Shown piece by piece: positions 15,194-21,405 of a stretch of 21,405 nucleotides of DNA. Position 1 is the first letter of the stretch, and every line of letters begins with the position of its first letter. The notes beneath the pieces were generated by a model, which saw only the letters and a list, made by a program, of their open reading frames with translations, did not search any database and had not been told where the DNA came from. The DNA is from Gaiellasilicea sp035525905 (lineage in GTDB: Bacteria > Actinomycetota > Thermoleophilia > Gaiellales > Gaiellaceae). The stretch is taken from the NCBI GenBank assembly GCA_035525905.1, contig DATLDK010000159.1:1-21405 (forward strand). The letters run 5' to 3'. A program made the translations under genes and the position numbers.

Positions 15194-15430
15194 CTACGGC
15201 AGGACGAGGACCTGGCCGGGGACGATCGTCGCGTCCACGAGCCCGTTCCGCCGCTCGATCTCCCAGATCCCTTCCCGCGGGTCCGCGTAGCCCGTCGCTG
15301 CGATCGACCACAGCGTGTCGTAGCGCTGCACGACATAGCGCCGCTCCGGGCCCGACGCATCCGAGGAACGGGCGAAGGTCGCCCACAGGAAGACAGAGAG
15401 TGCGACCACGAGGAGAAAGCGTCCGAACAT
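15194..15430 (-). CDS. SOS-regulated LysM membrane protein, probable division inhibitor (YneA/Rv2719c-like)
   Basis: A 78-residue protein with one N-terminal hydrophobic segment (about residues 4-20, after MFGR) and a single LysM peptidoglycan-binding module (about 31-77: YVVQRYDTLWSIAATGY, then GIWEIERRNGL, then IVPGQVLVLP). This layout, a membrane anchor plus LysM, matches the SOS-induced division suppressor YneA of Bacillus and the mycobacterial Rv2719c type, though it is shorter. Two SOS boxes in its promoter support the assignment. There is no Shine-Dalgarno, and the predicted transcript begins about 3 nt before the ATG. Unlike its relatives it is not beside lexA in this window; an aminopeptidase lies upstream and rnz downstream. 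The function is inferred from architecture and regulation. Confidence 0.85.
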   Translation of the reverse strand: MFGRFLLVVALSVFLWATFARSSDASGPERRYVVQRYDTLWSIAATGYADPREGIWEIERRNGLVDATIVPGQVLVLP

Positions 15431-15437
15431 GTGTTCG
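15424..15437 (-). promoter_or_regulatory. LexA (SOS) box 2, over the start codon
   Basis: CGAACACATGTTCG is a perfect match to the Gram-positive/actinobacterial SOS consensus CGAAC-RNRY-GTTCG. It spans the predicted transcription start and includes the ATG of the LysM gene, so LexA binding would block initiation. Its centre is 25 bp from box 1. Confidence 0.88.
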
Positions 15438-15439
15438 CC

Positions 15440-15468
15440 ATACTTGCACGAACAGGTGTTCGTGTCAA
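15440..15468 (-). promoter_or_regulatory. SOS promoter of the LysM gene
   Basis: A consensus -35 TTGACA (15468-15463) is followed by a 17-nt spacer ending in the extended element TGC and a -10 AAGTAT (15445-15440). Start is predicted near 15433, 3 nt before the ATG. The spacer is filled by LexA box 1. The -35 begins 4 nt after the aminopeptidase stop codon. Confidence 0.75.
15449..15462 (-). promoter_or_regulatory. LexA (SOS) box 1, between -35 and -10
   Basis: CGAACACCTGTTCG, with perfect 6-bp arms when the flanks are included (ACGAAC/GTTCGT), sits in the promoter spacer. It differs from the RNRY centre at one base. Bound LexA here would exclude RNA polymerase. Confidence 0.85.
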
Positions 15469-15471
15469 GTC

Positions 15472-16584
15472 CTAGAGGACACCGTCCAGGAACGCGCCGT
15501 TCCGATAGACGAGCTCGCCGTCCGCGTAGACCTCGCTGCCGGTCCGGAGGTCGCAGATGATGTCCCAGTGCAGGCCGGAGCGGTTGAGCCCGCCGGTCTC
15601 CGGATACGACGTCCCGAGCGCCAGGTGGACGGTGCCGCCGATCTTCTCGTCGAACAGGATGTTGCGCGTGAAGCGGTCGATGCTGTCGTTGAGGCCGAAC
15701 GCGAACTCGCCCAGCCGGCGCGCACCCTCGTCCATGGCGATCATCTCGCGCAGGAACTCGAGCCCGTGCGAGGCGGAGCTGTCCACCACCTCCCCGCCGG
15801 CGAAGCGAAGCTCGACGTCGTTGACCTCGCGTCCCTGGAACACCGCTGGATACGTGAAGCGGATCGTCCCGTCGACCTTCGTCTCGATCGGCGCCGTGAA
15901 GACCTCGCCGTCGGGGAAGTTCTCCTTCCCCACCGAGGGCTCCCAGGTCCGACCGTCCACGCTCAGCGTCAGGTCGGTGCCCTCGGCGACGATCCGCAGC
16001 TCGCGAACGCCCTCCAGGAACGCCTTCGCCGCGAACGCATGCTTGGCGAAGCCCTGCCAGGACGCGACCGGGTCGTCCTCGAACAACCGGCCGGCTCCGT
16101 AGACGAACTGCTCGTACTCCGCGAGGGACATCTCCGCATCCTGTGCGCCCGCCTCGGTCGGGAAGGCGGTCAGCACCCATTTCAGCTCGCCCCTGGCGGC
16201 CCGCTCGAGATAGCGGTTGCGCGAGGCTTCGCGCGCGCGGCTGCGGCGTGCCTGGCGAGCGGGGTCGACGTTCGAGAGGCTCTTGGTGTTCGTCTCCGCG
16301 TCGATGATGATCCTCGCGTCCGAGACCTCGTTGATGGCGAGGAAGGATGGGTCGACCCAATCGAGCTGCGCGTCCGAGGCCTCGGCGTAGAGGATCTCGA
16401 GCTCCCGGGGCAGCTTCAGCTTGGGCAGAGGATGACCGCCCGCGCGAAGGACCTCGCGATACACCTCGACGATCAGCGGCGTCGACACGAGCGGCCCCTC
16501 GATCGTGACGAGCTCACCGGGCTGGACGTTCGCCGAGTAGCCGACGAGAACCGAGGCGAGGCGCTCGATGCACGAGTCAGCCAT
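15472..16584 (-). CDS. M29-family metallo-aminopeptidase (second tandem copy)
   Basis: A 370-residue peptidase of the AmpS/AmpT/PepS family (MEROPS M29), cytoplasmic, removing N-terminal residues from peptides with two metal ions. The likely ligands appear in order: Glu in PDGEVFTAP (near 226), Glu in LGEFAFGLN (near 291), His in GGTVHLALG (near 320), and His and Asp in LHWDIICD (near 342). VDPSFLAINEVSDARIIIDAETNTKSLSNVD in the middle is family-like but Arg-rich just after it. The ATG overlaps the end of the first copy by 8 nt. The two copies align nearly residue for residue, pointing to an old tandem duplication. Substrate preference is unknown. Confidence 0.88.
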   Translation of the reverse strand: MADSCIERLASVLVGYSANVQPGELVTIEGPLVSTPLIVEVYREVLRAGGHPLPKLKLPRELEILYAEASDAQLDWVDPSFLAINEVSDARIIIDAETNTKSLSNVDPARQARRSRAREASRNRYLERAARGELKWVLTAFPTEAGAQDAEMSLAEYEQFVYGAGRLFEDDPVASWQGFAKHAFAAKAFLEGVRELRIVAEGTDLTLSVDGRTWEPSVGKENFPDGEVFTAPIETKVDGTIRFTYPAVFQGREVNDVELRFAGGEVVDSSASHGLEFLREMIAMDEGARRLGEFAFGLNDSIDRFTRNILFDEKIGGTVHLALGTSYPETGGLNRSGLHWDIICDLRTGSEVYADGELVYRNGAFLDGVL

Positions 16585-17686
16585 CCAGGAATCTCCCCTG
16601 CTTCCAGATCAGCTCGCCGTCCGCGTAGACCTCGCCCTCGGCGCGCAGGTCGCAGATCAGGTCCCAGTGCAGCTTCGAGTCGTTCAGCCCGCCGAGCTCG
16701 GAAAAGCTCGAGCCGAGAGCGACGTGAATCGTGCCGCCGATCTTCTCGTCGAACAGGATGTTGCGCGTGAAGCGGTCGATCTCGTAGTTGAGCCCGAAGG
16801 CCAGCTCGCCCAGCACGGCGGCGCCGTCGTCCATCTCGAGCAGCGAGCGGAGGAAGTCGACGCCGCGCGAGGCCTCGGAGCCGACGACCCGGCCGCCGTC
16901 GAACCGCAGCCTCACGTCGGCGACCTCGCGGCCCTCGAAGACGCCGGGGAAGCCGAAGCGGATCTCTCCGCGGGTCTCCGACTCGACCGGGCTCGTGAAG
17001 ACCTCGCCGTCGGGCATGTTCGACCGGCCGTCGGCGGTGTGCCACTTGCGGCCGGCAACGCCGACGGTCAAATCGGTGTCCGGGCCGACGACTCGCAGCT
17101 CGCGCACCTGCGCCAGCCGCTCGGAGTGTTGCCTGAGCTCCTCGGAGACGGCGCGCCAGTGCTCCACAGGATCGTCCTCGCCGGTCACATGACAGGCGCC
17201 GTAGACGAAATCCTCGTACTCCTCGATCGACATCTCGGCGTCCTGCGCATAGGCCTCGACCGGCTGCAGGGTGCCGCACCAGCGGAGCTCGCCGGCGGCG
17301 ATGCGCTCCCAGCCGCGCTTGGAGAGCTCGCGGCGAGCCGAGAGGTATCGCCCGTACCGTTCGGAGTCGGCGTTGGTGAACGAGCGCGTGTTGCGCTCAG
17401 CCCACACCGTCGCGACCGCATCGAGCTGGTGAAGCTCGTCCCACTCGAGCTGCGAGACATAGGCGATCTGCTCGTCGCTACCCTCCGCCACCTTCAACTC
17501 GGAGAGCCGGTCGACGCCGACCTGGAGGTACGGGTTCGCACCCCGGCGAAGCGCCGCCCGGTAGAGCGCGTACAACAGCGGCTCGGCGACATCGCCTCCC
17601 TCGATCCGGACGATCTCGCCCGGCTGGAGGTCCAGCGAGTAGCCGGCGATCAGCTCGCCAAGGCGGTCGAGGCGGGGGTCCCTCAC
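16577..17686 (-). CDS. M29-family metallo-aminopeptidase (first tandem copy)
   Basis: A 369-residue paralogue of the following gene with the same ligand motifs at the same positions: PDGEVFTSP (near 227), LGELAFGLN (near 292), GGTIHVALG (near 321) and LHWDLICD (near 342). Both copies share FTRNILFDEKIGGT. The frame is open 57 codons further upstream, but that part is Arg/Pro-rich and runs through the intergenic hairpin. The GTG at 17686 starts at the normal N-terminus. No Shine-Dalgarno is visible. An extended -10-like element ends 9 nt before the GTG. Confidence 0.88.
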   Translation of the reverse strand: MRDPRLDRLGELIAGYSLDLQPGEIVRIEGGDVAEPLLYALYRAALRRGANPYLQVGVDRLSELKVAEGSDEQIAYVSQLEWDELHQLDAVATVWAERNTRSFTNADSERYGRYLSARRELSKRGWERIAAGELRWCGTLQPVEAYAQDAEMSIEEYEDFVYGACHVTGEDDPVEHWRAVSEELRQHSERLAQVRELRVVGPDTDLTVGVAGRKWHTADGRSNMPDGEVFTSPVESETRGEIRFGFPGVFEGREVADVRLRFDGGRVVGSEASRGVDFLRSLLEMDDGAAVLGELAFGLNYEIDRFTRNILFDEKIGGTIHVALGSSFSELGGLNDSKLHWDLICDLRAEGEVYADGELIWKQGRFLDG

Positions 17687-17695
17687 GCGCCGATG

Positions 17696-17704
17696 GTTGT
17701 AGCA
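17696..17704 (-). promoter_or_regulatory. Extended -10-like element before the first M29 gene
   Basis: TGC-TACAAC has the TGn extension and four of six -10 bases, but C replaces the important final T and no good -35 is seen (GACGGG at 17 nt). Transcription would start near 17689, 3 nt before the GTG start, which would give another near-leaderless mRNA. Confidence 0.35.
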
Positions 17705-17712
17705 GAGGCCGA

Positions 17713-17733
17713 GGCCGGCCCGTCCGGCCGGCC
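17713..17733. terminator. GGCCGGCC inverted repeat, candidate stem-loop
   Basis: Two copies of the self-complementary octamer GGCCGGCC flank a five-base loop, giving a perfect 8-bp G+C stem in the 58-nt gap between the glycoside hydrolase and the first M29 gene. There is no U-run on the minus strand, so it resembles the tail-less hairpins often found at actinobacterial gene ends. Confidence 0.5.
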
Positions 17734-17744
17734 CCGGCCCACGC

Positions 17745-19340
17745 TCACTTCTTCTTCCCGGGGTTCGGCTTCTTGGGAGCTTGCTTCGCGAGGCTCTTCG
17801 CGCCGGGACGCGGCTTCGGAGCGGTCTTCGCGGCCGGGCCGGCCAGGAAGCCATCACTCACGAACGTGCTCTGACGACTCGCGTTCATCGCCGCCGTCAG
17901 CACCGTGGCGTAGAAGTAGCACCCCGACGCGAGCGGCTGCTTGCCGAGTTGGAGCAAGGGTGTGTACCCGGCCTTGACCGTGAACTCAGCCTCGAGGACG
18001 CGCTGCAGGTTGGGCGATCCCGGGCCGGAGAAGGCCTGAAGCACGTCGACCCGCCCGGGCGCGCAGCGAGTAGCGGACGCGTTCTTGATCCGGAAGAGCC
18101 CAACCTTGGCGGACGCGTCCTCGCTCGCGGTGACGCTCGTGTTCCAGGCTGTCTGCTTGGCCGGCTTGGGCGAGGAGTCGTTGAACTTCGCGGCCGCGCC
18201 GACGACGCCTGTCGCCGGCGACCAGGCCACCTGGCCGCCGGAGCAACCGCCGGCGATTCCCTCGCTGAACGAGCTCAGGGAGGGACGGGCAGTGCCGTCC
18301 TTGCGATAGAGGCCCGCCTGGAAGCCGGCGCCGCGATCGCTCTCGTCGACGAAGCCGAAGATGTTCAGTGCGCCGACGGCCGGGTCGCACGCGACCAGCC
18401 GCGGTATCTGACCGTAGATCGCGGCCTGGTTGGCCTCGGTCGTCACCGGGACGTTCTCGGTGCCGGCGTACGAGCCGTTCGCACTCGTGTCCACCTGCCA
18501 GCCGAGCTCGTCGTAGAAGAGCTTCAGGCCGGAGCGCACGGTCGGCTGCCCGGACCCTCCGAACGCGTCCTCGACCGCCTGCTTGAGCCGGTCGGCGTTG
18601 GCCAGGCCGACGTTCGGCCAGGCGTACCCGCTGGTGGGCGAGTCCGTGTTCGCATTCGGGTACGGGTGGAAGCTGAGGGCGTCCAGTAGGGGCCGCGCGC
18701 GGCCGCTCGAGCGGTACCAGGCACCGAGAGAGCCTAGGAAGCGAACGGGCGACGTGGAGACGTTGCTCGCCCCGTCCGGGCGGTCGTTCCCACGCGGGGA
18801 GAGGCCGATCCCGACCACCTGGATCTCCGGGGAGACGGCTTTGAGCGCGTCGTAGGCGGCGGCGAGAACCGGCCCGAAGGCGGCCGCCGACGCCTGTGCG
18901 CCGCTGCCGTCGAACTGGGGGCGCCAGAAGCGCGGCTGGTTCGGCTCGTTGCCGACGATGAAGTTCCTGACGCTCGGGTAGGTGCGGGCCACCTGCCCCA
19001 CCCAGGCTGCGAAGGCCTCCGGCATGCCGCCGTCGCCCGTGAAGGTGGTTGGCTTGGCGCCATAGACCGCGAAAACGACCTTGATCCCTGCCGCCTGGGC
19101 GGCGGGGAGCGCGGCATCGAGAAACGCCTTGTCCGGGACCGTCATCGGGGCGGCCGGATCCCACTTCAGCGTCATCACGTTCTGGCGCAGCCCGGCCGCG
19201 GCCATCTGGCCGAAGTAGGTCGCGCTCTCGCCCGCAAGGTACTTGCCGGTGTCGTCGTTGGCGCCGAAATCCACCGCCAAAGCACCGGTCGCGAATATCA
19301 GCGCGCCGGCAAGCGCAAGCGCCGCAGTCAGCTTCTTCAC
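17745..19340 (-). CDS. Secreted glycoside hydrolase-like protein (clan GH-A fold) with basic C-terminal tail
   Basis: A 531-residue exported protein. GTG at 19340 is preferred over GTG at 19367 because GAGAGGG lies 6 nt before it and it starts a classic signal peptide (MKK, hydrophobic 4-20, probable cleavage after ALA at 20-22). The catalytic-domain clues are IVGNEPNQPRFW with probable acid/base Glu132, LSFHPYP at 222-228, and FYDELGWQVD with probable nucleophile Glu278, the two-glutamate pattern of clan GH-A (GH5/GH39-like). The second half (about 350-500) is a beta-rich region without a recognised family. The last 30 residues are rich in Lys, Pro and Ala and end in KKK, perhaps for wall or polysaccharide binding. 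Substrate unknown. Confidence 0.75.
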   Translation of the reverse strand: MKKLTAALALAGALIFATGALAVDFGANDDTGKYLAGESATYFGQMAAAGLRQNVMTLKWDPAAPMTVPDKAFLDAALPAAQAAGIKVVFAVYGAKPTTFTGDGGMPEAFAAWVGQVARTYPSVRNFIVGNEPNQPRFWRPQFDGSGAQASAAAFGPVLAAAYDALKAVSPEIQVVGIGLSPRGNDRPDGASNVSTSPVRFLGSLGAWYRSSGRARPLLDALSFHPYPNANTDSPTSGYAWPNVGLANADRLKQAVEDAFGGSGQPTVRSGLKLFYDELGWQVDTSANGSYAGTENVPVTTEANQAAIYGQIPRLVACDPAVGALNIFGFVDESDRGAGFQAGLYRKDGTARPSLSSFSEGIAGGCSGGQVAWSPATGVVGAAAKFNDSSPKPAKQTAWNTSVTASEDASAKVGLFRIKNASATRCAPGRVDVLQAFSGPGSPNLQRVLEAEFTVKAGYTPLLQLGKQPLASGCYFYATVLTAAMNASRQSTFVSDGFLAGPAAKTAPKPRPGAKSLAKQAPKKPNPGKKK

Positions 19341-19389
19341 CGTTCGCCCTCTCTCTTTCTCCCGCACGACATCGAGTGGTGCAGGCGTG

Positions 19390-19418
19390 CTTATCGGCGA
19401 TTCGCCGCGCGACGTAAA
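19390..19418 (-). promoter_or_regulatory. Weak candidate promoter for the glycoside hydrolase gene
   Basis: TTTACG (19418-19413), a 17-nt spacer and GATAAG (19395-19390) each match four of six consensus bases. This 102-nt gap also contains a short CCCT-CGAA-AGGG hairpin just after the DUF1611 stop. The start would lie about 40-50 nt before the GTG, leaving room for the visible Shine-Dalgarno. Confidence 0.3.
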
Positions 19419-19442
19419 TCGTCCTTTGACCCTTTCGAGGGA

Positions 19443-20474
19443 CTAGAACGCGGCGGTGATCGCGTCGAGCAGGCGATCGGCGCCGAAGCGCACGGGGTCG
19501 TCGGCGACGAGGCCCGTCTCGGCCTCGGCGGCGGCGATCGCCGCGCGGGCCTCGGCGTCGTCGAGGAGGCGCGTGTTCAGCGCCACGGCAGCGACCTTCG
19601 CCTTCCTCGCGGGAAGCGAGATCGTCTCGTGCAGGTCGACGAGCGCCGGGAGGGAGAGCAGCGGGTGTCCGGGATAGCCCTCGACCTCGGTCTGCCCGGC
19701 GAGGTGACAGAGCACGAACAGGTGCGGTGCCGAGCCGTGGATCAACCCGAGCGTGACGCCGGAGTACGCGGGATGCGTGAGCGCGCCCTGCCCTTCGACC
19801 TGCAGGAGCTCCCCGCCGCGCTCGTGTCCCTCGACGACGAGTTGCTCTGCAGCGCCGGCGATGAAGTCGGAGATCACGGCATCGACGGCGATCCCCCAGC
19901 CGGCGATCGCGATGCCCGTCTGTCCCGTCGGCACGAACCGCGAGCCGATGCCCCGGGCTCGGGCCGCGCGGTCGAGCTCGAGCGAGACGGTCATCTTTCC
20001 GATCGCGCAGTCCGAGCCTACGGTGAGCACGATCCGCGCGGGGATCGTCAGGTTCGCGCCGGTCGGCACGTTGAGATCGCCGGGTGGCCGGCGGAGATCG
20101 CGGAGCTCCACCCCTTGGCGGGCCGCCAGCTTACCGAGCTCCGCGTCGTCGGCGAGGAACTCGTGGAGCCCGTTCTCGACGTGCAGGCCGTGTGCGATGC
20201 ACGTCTGCAGGAGCTCTCGCCAGGCGGGCGGAAAGCGCCCGCCCTGGGTCGCGACGCCGACGAGCGCCGTCGTCGGCCGGTAGGCGAGCGCCTCGTCGAC
20301 CGTTCCCACGATCGGCGCCCCCGTCTGTGTCTCTCCTACGCGCGTCGAGTCGAGGAGCGCCACGACCTCGCGCTCGCCAAAGGCGAGCACGCCGCGCGCG
20401 GTCTTCCCGTAGTGCGGGTCGCCTGAGAAACCTTCGGCGAGCAGCAGCAGCCGCTCTTCAGGTGGCTGCGACAC
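19443..20474 (-). CDS. DUF1611 P-loop protein, DgcN-like
   Basis: A 343-residue protein with the DUF1611 layout: an N-terminal Rossmann-like part (1-130), then a P-loop VGSDCAIGKMTV (G153 to K160), PTGQTGIAI at 182-190 and VEGQGALTHPAYSGVT at 226-241. Members of this family encoded next to an enolase-superfamily epimerase have been described as DgcN, a D-glutamate N-acetyltransferase acting with DgcA. That assignment is from family knowledge and context, not proven here. The GTG start at 20474 overlaps the end of the epimerase gene by 17 nt, with GGAG about 10 nt upstream, so the two are translationally coupled. Confidence 0.85.
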   Translation of the reverse strand: MSQPPEERLLLLAEGFSGDPHYGKTARGVLAFGEREVVALLDSTRVGETQTGAPIVGTVDEALAYRPTTALVGVATQGGRFPPAWRELLQTCIAHGLHVENGLHEFLADDAELGKLAARQGVELRDLRRPPGDLNVPTGANLTIPARIVLTVGSDCAIGKMTVSLELDRAARARGIGSRFVPTGQTGIAIAGWGIAVDAVISDFIAGAAEQLVVEGHERGGELLQVEGQGALTHPAYSGVTLGLIHGSAPHLFVLCHLAGQTEVEGYPGHPLLSLPALVDLHETISLPARKAKVAAVALNTRLLDDAEARAAIAAAEAETGLVADDPVRFGADRLLDAITAAF

Positions 20475-21405
20475 CTAGCCCCGGCTCCTCGGACGGGACC
20501 TGCACGCCGTCGACGAACGAAACGCCGGGCCACGGGTCGTCGGCGAGGAGCAGGTTGCCGTCGAGGTCGACGTGGTCGCACAGCGGTGCCACGACGCACC
20601 CGGCGGCGATCCCGAGCCCGGACTCGATCATGCAGCCCAGCATGACCCCGAGGCCGAGCGCGCGCGCAGCGTGGGCCATCTTGATCGCCTCGCGGATCCC
20701 ACCCGACTTCGCCAGCTTGATGTTGATCCCGTGGGCGATCTCCGCGCAGGCGGCCACGTCGCCGAGACGGTGACAGTCCTCGTCGACGTAGATCGGGATC
20801 GGCGAGGCCGCCTTCAGCGCCCTCCCGCCCTCGTCCCCCGCCGGCAAGGGTTGCTCGCAGTAGGCGACTCCGAGCTCCGCCAGCTGCGGCAACGCGTCGA
20901 GCGCCTCGTCGAGCGACCACCACTCGTTCACGTCGACCTGCAGCGGCAGGTTCGTGACGCCTCGGACGGCGCGCACGCGCTCGACGTCGAGCCCGTCGGC
21001 GCCGCCAAGCTTCAGCTTCAGCCGCCGGAAGCGCTTCGCCGCATGCTCCGCCCGGCGCGCCATGTCCTCCGGATCGCCGAGCCAGACGGTCCACGAGGTC
21101 GGCGGGCCGCTGCGCGGCAGACCGAGGAGACGCCACACGGGGACGCCGAGGAGCTTGCCCTGCAGGTCGTGCAGCGCGCCGTCGAGGGCCGAGCGGGCGG
21201 CATTCTGACCCGCAGGCAGCCGCGCGTCGATCTCCTCGAGCGCGAACGGGTCGTCGCCGAGGAGCGAGGCGTGCTCCTCGACGTAGGCCAAGGCGCTCTG
21301 CGCCGTCTCGGCGTAGCGCTCGATCGGCGCCCCCTCGCCATAGCCGACGACGCCGTCGTGTCTGAGCTCGACCTGCAGCACGTCGTCCTCGTCGGTCGAC
21401 TCCCG
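20458..21405 (-). CDS. Dipeptide epimerase / DgcA-like racemase of the enolase superfamily (5' end cut by window edge)
   Basis: The frame is open to the right edge, giving 315 residues. The visible residues before GTG 21381 (RESTDEDD) fit the family, so the true start lies outside. The capping domain has VGYGEGAPIERY. The barrel carries the Mg and catalytic residues of the muconate lactonising enzyme group: KLK at 130-132, Asp158 (QVDVNEWW), Glu184 (YCEQPL), Asp208 (YVDEDCH) and Lys230 (INIKLAKSGG), and GCMIESGLGIAA at 257-268. These are the residues of L-Ala-D/L-Glu epimerases, and the pairing with DUF1611 suggests a DgcA-type racemase on (N-acetyl-)glutamate instead. The substrate cannot be chosen from sequence alone. 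Confidence 0.9.
   Translation of the reverse strand, partial: RESTDEDDVLQVELRHDGVVGYGEGAPIERYAETAQSALAYVEEHASLLGDDPFALEEIDARLPAGQNAARSALDGALHDLQGKLLGVPVWRLLGLPRSGPPTSWTVWLGDPEDMARRAEHAAKRFRRLKLKLGGADGLDVERVRAVRGVTNLPLQVDVNEWWSLDEALDALPQLAELGVAYCEQPLPAGDEGGRALKAASPIPIYVDEDCHRLGDVAACAEIAHGINIKLAKSGGIREAIKMAHAARALGLGVMLGCMIESGLGIAAGCVVAPLCDHVDLDGNLLLADDPWPGVSFVDGVQVPSEEPGLGVAAT

Noticed and set aside
15194..16360. Extension of the LysM protein upstream through the aminopeptidase gene
   Set aside because: The upstream part is an Arg-rich shadow, and the promoter and SOS boxes place the start at the ATG at 15430.
14371..16770. Long plus-strand open frame of 799 codons, and similar ones at 890-2539, 6798-8210 and 8519-10402
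   Set aside because: They lie antisense to clear genes (rnz, M29, DUF58, carB), have Arg/Ala/Gly-rich shadow composition and no recognisable domains. Long antisense frames are expected at this G+C content.
19426..19448. Plus-strand TTGACC near TAGAAC
   Set aside because: The spacing is only 12 nt and no plus-strand gene follows.
1..21405. CRISPR arrays, IS elements, tRNA or rRNA genes, phage genes
   Set aside because: No regularly spaced repeats, transposase or integrase motifs, or structural RNA signatures were seen on either strand.

Overview
The window is G+C-rich bacterial chromosome, and all 19 recognisable genes lie on the minus strand, so transcription runs right to left. It looks like a deep-branching actinobacterium, possibly Thermoleophilia or a relative. 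The evidence is an actinobacterial integration host factor (mIHF) next to gmk-rpoZ-coaBC, a Gram-positive type SOS box (CGAAC-N4-GTTCG), and frequent ATGA/GTGA start-stop overlaps. The lineage below phylum is inference. No tRNA, rRNA, IS element, prophage or CRISPR array is visible, and there is no gene-free stretch above about 110 bases.

Layout in order of transcription. (1) 21405-19443: an enolase-superfamily dipeptide epimerase (cut by the right edge) overlapping a DUF1611 protein, an arrangement like the DgcA/DgcN pair of D-glutamate metabolism. (2) 19340-17745: a secreted clan GH-A-like glycoside hydrolase with a basic Lys/Pro tail. (3) 17686-15472: two tandem paralogous M29 metallo-aminopeptidases. 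(4) 15468-13985: a small membrane LysM protein under a promoter carrying two SOS boxes, then RNase Z and a DUF2007 protein. (5) 13972-1: a long run of overlapping or closely packed genes: pyrR-pyrB-pyrC-carA-carB-pyrK-pyrD, then mihF-gmk-rpoZ-coaBC, then a MoxR ATPase, a DUF58 protein and the N-terminal part of a TgpA-like transglutaminase cut by the left edge.

The pyrimidine genes encode carbamoyl phosphate synthetase, aspartate transcarbamoylase, dihydroorotase and a class 1B NAD-dependent dihydroorotate dehydrogenase, which together make orotate. pyrE and pyrF are not in the window. The pyrR leader holds a two-stem RNA hairpin with a PyrR-box-like loop (UCCAGAGAGU). Its 3' arm covers a Shine-Dalgarno-like AAAGG and no terminator follows, which suggests translational rather than attenuation control. 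A second, strong promoter overlaps the pyrD stop codon and would start mihF-gmk-rpoZ-coaBC as a nearly leaderless mRNA.

The observations most worth following are the SOS-controlled LysM protein (a likely YneA/Rv2719c-type division inhibitor) placed away from lexA and in front of RNase Z, the PyrR leader hairpin with its six-codon upstream ORF, a CarB lacking about half of its central oligomerisation domain, and several start codons sitting 0-3 nt from the predicted transcription start. I did not find a wholly new multi-gene system. The novelty is mainly in regulatory architecture and domain variation.
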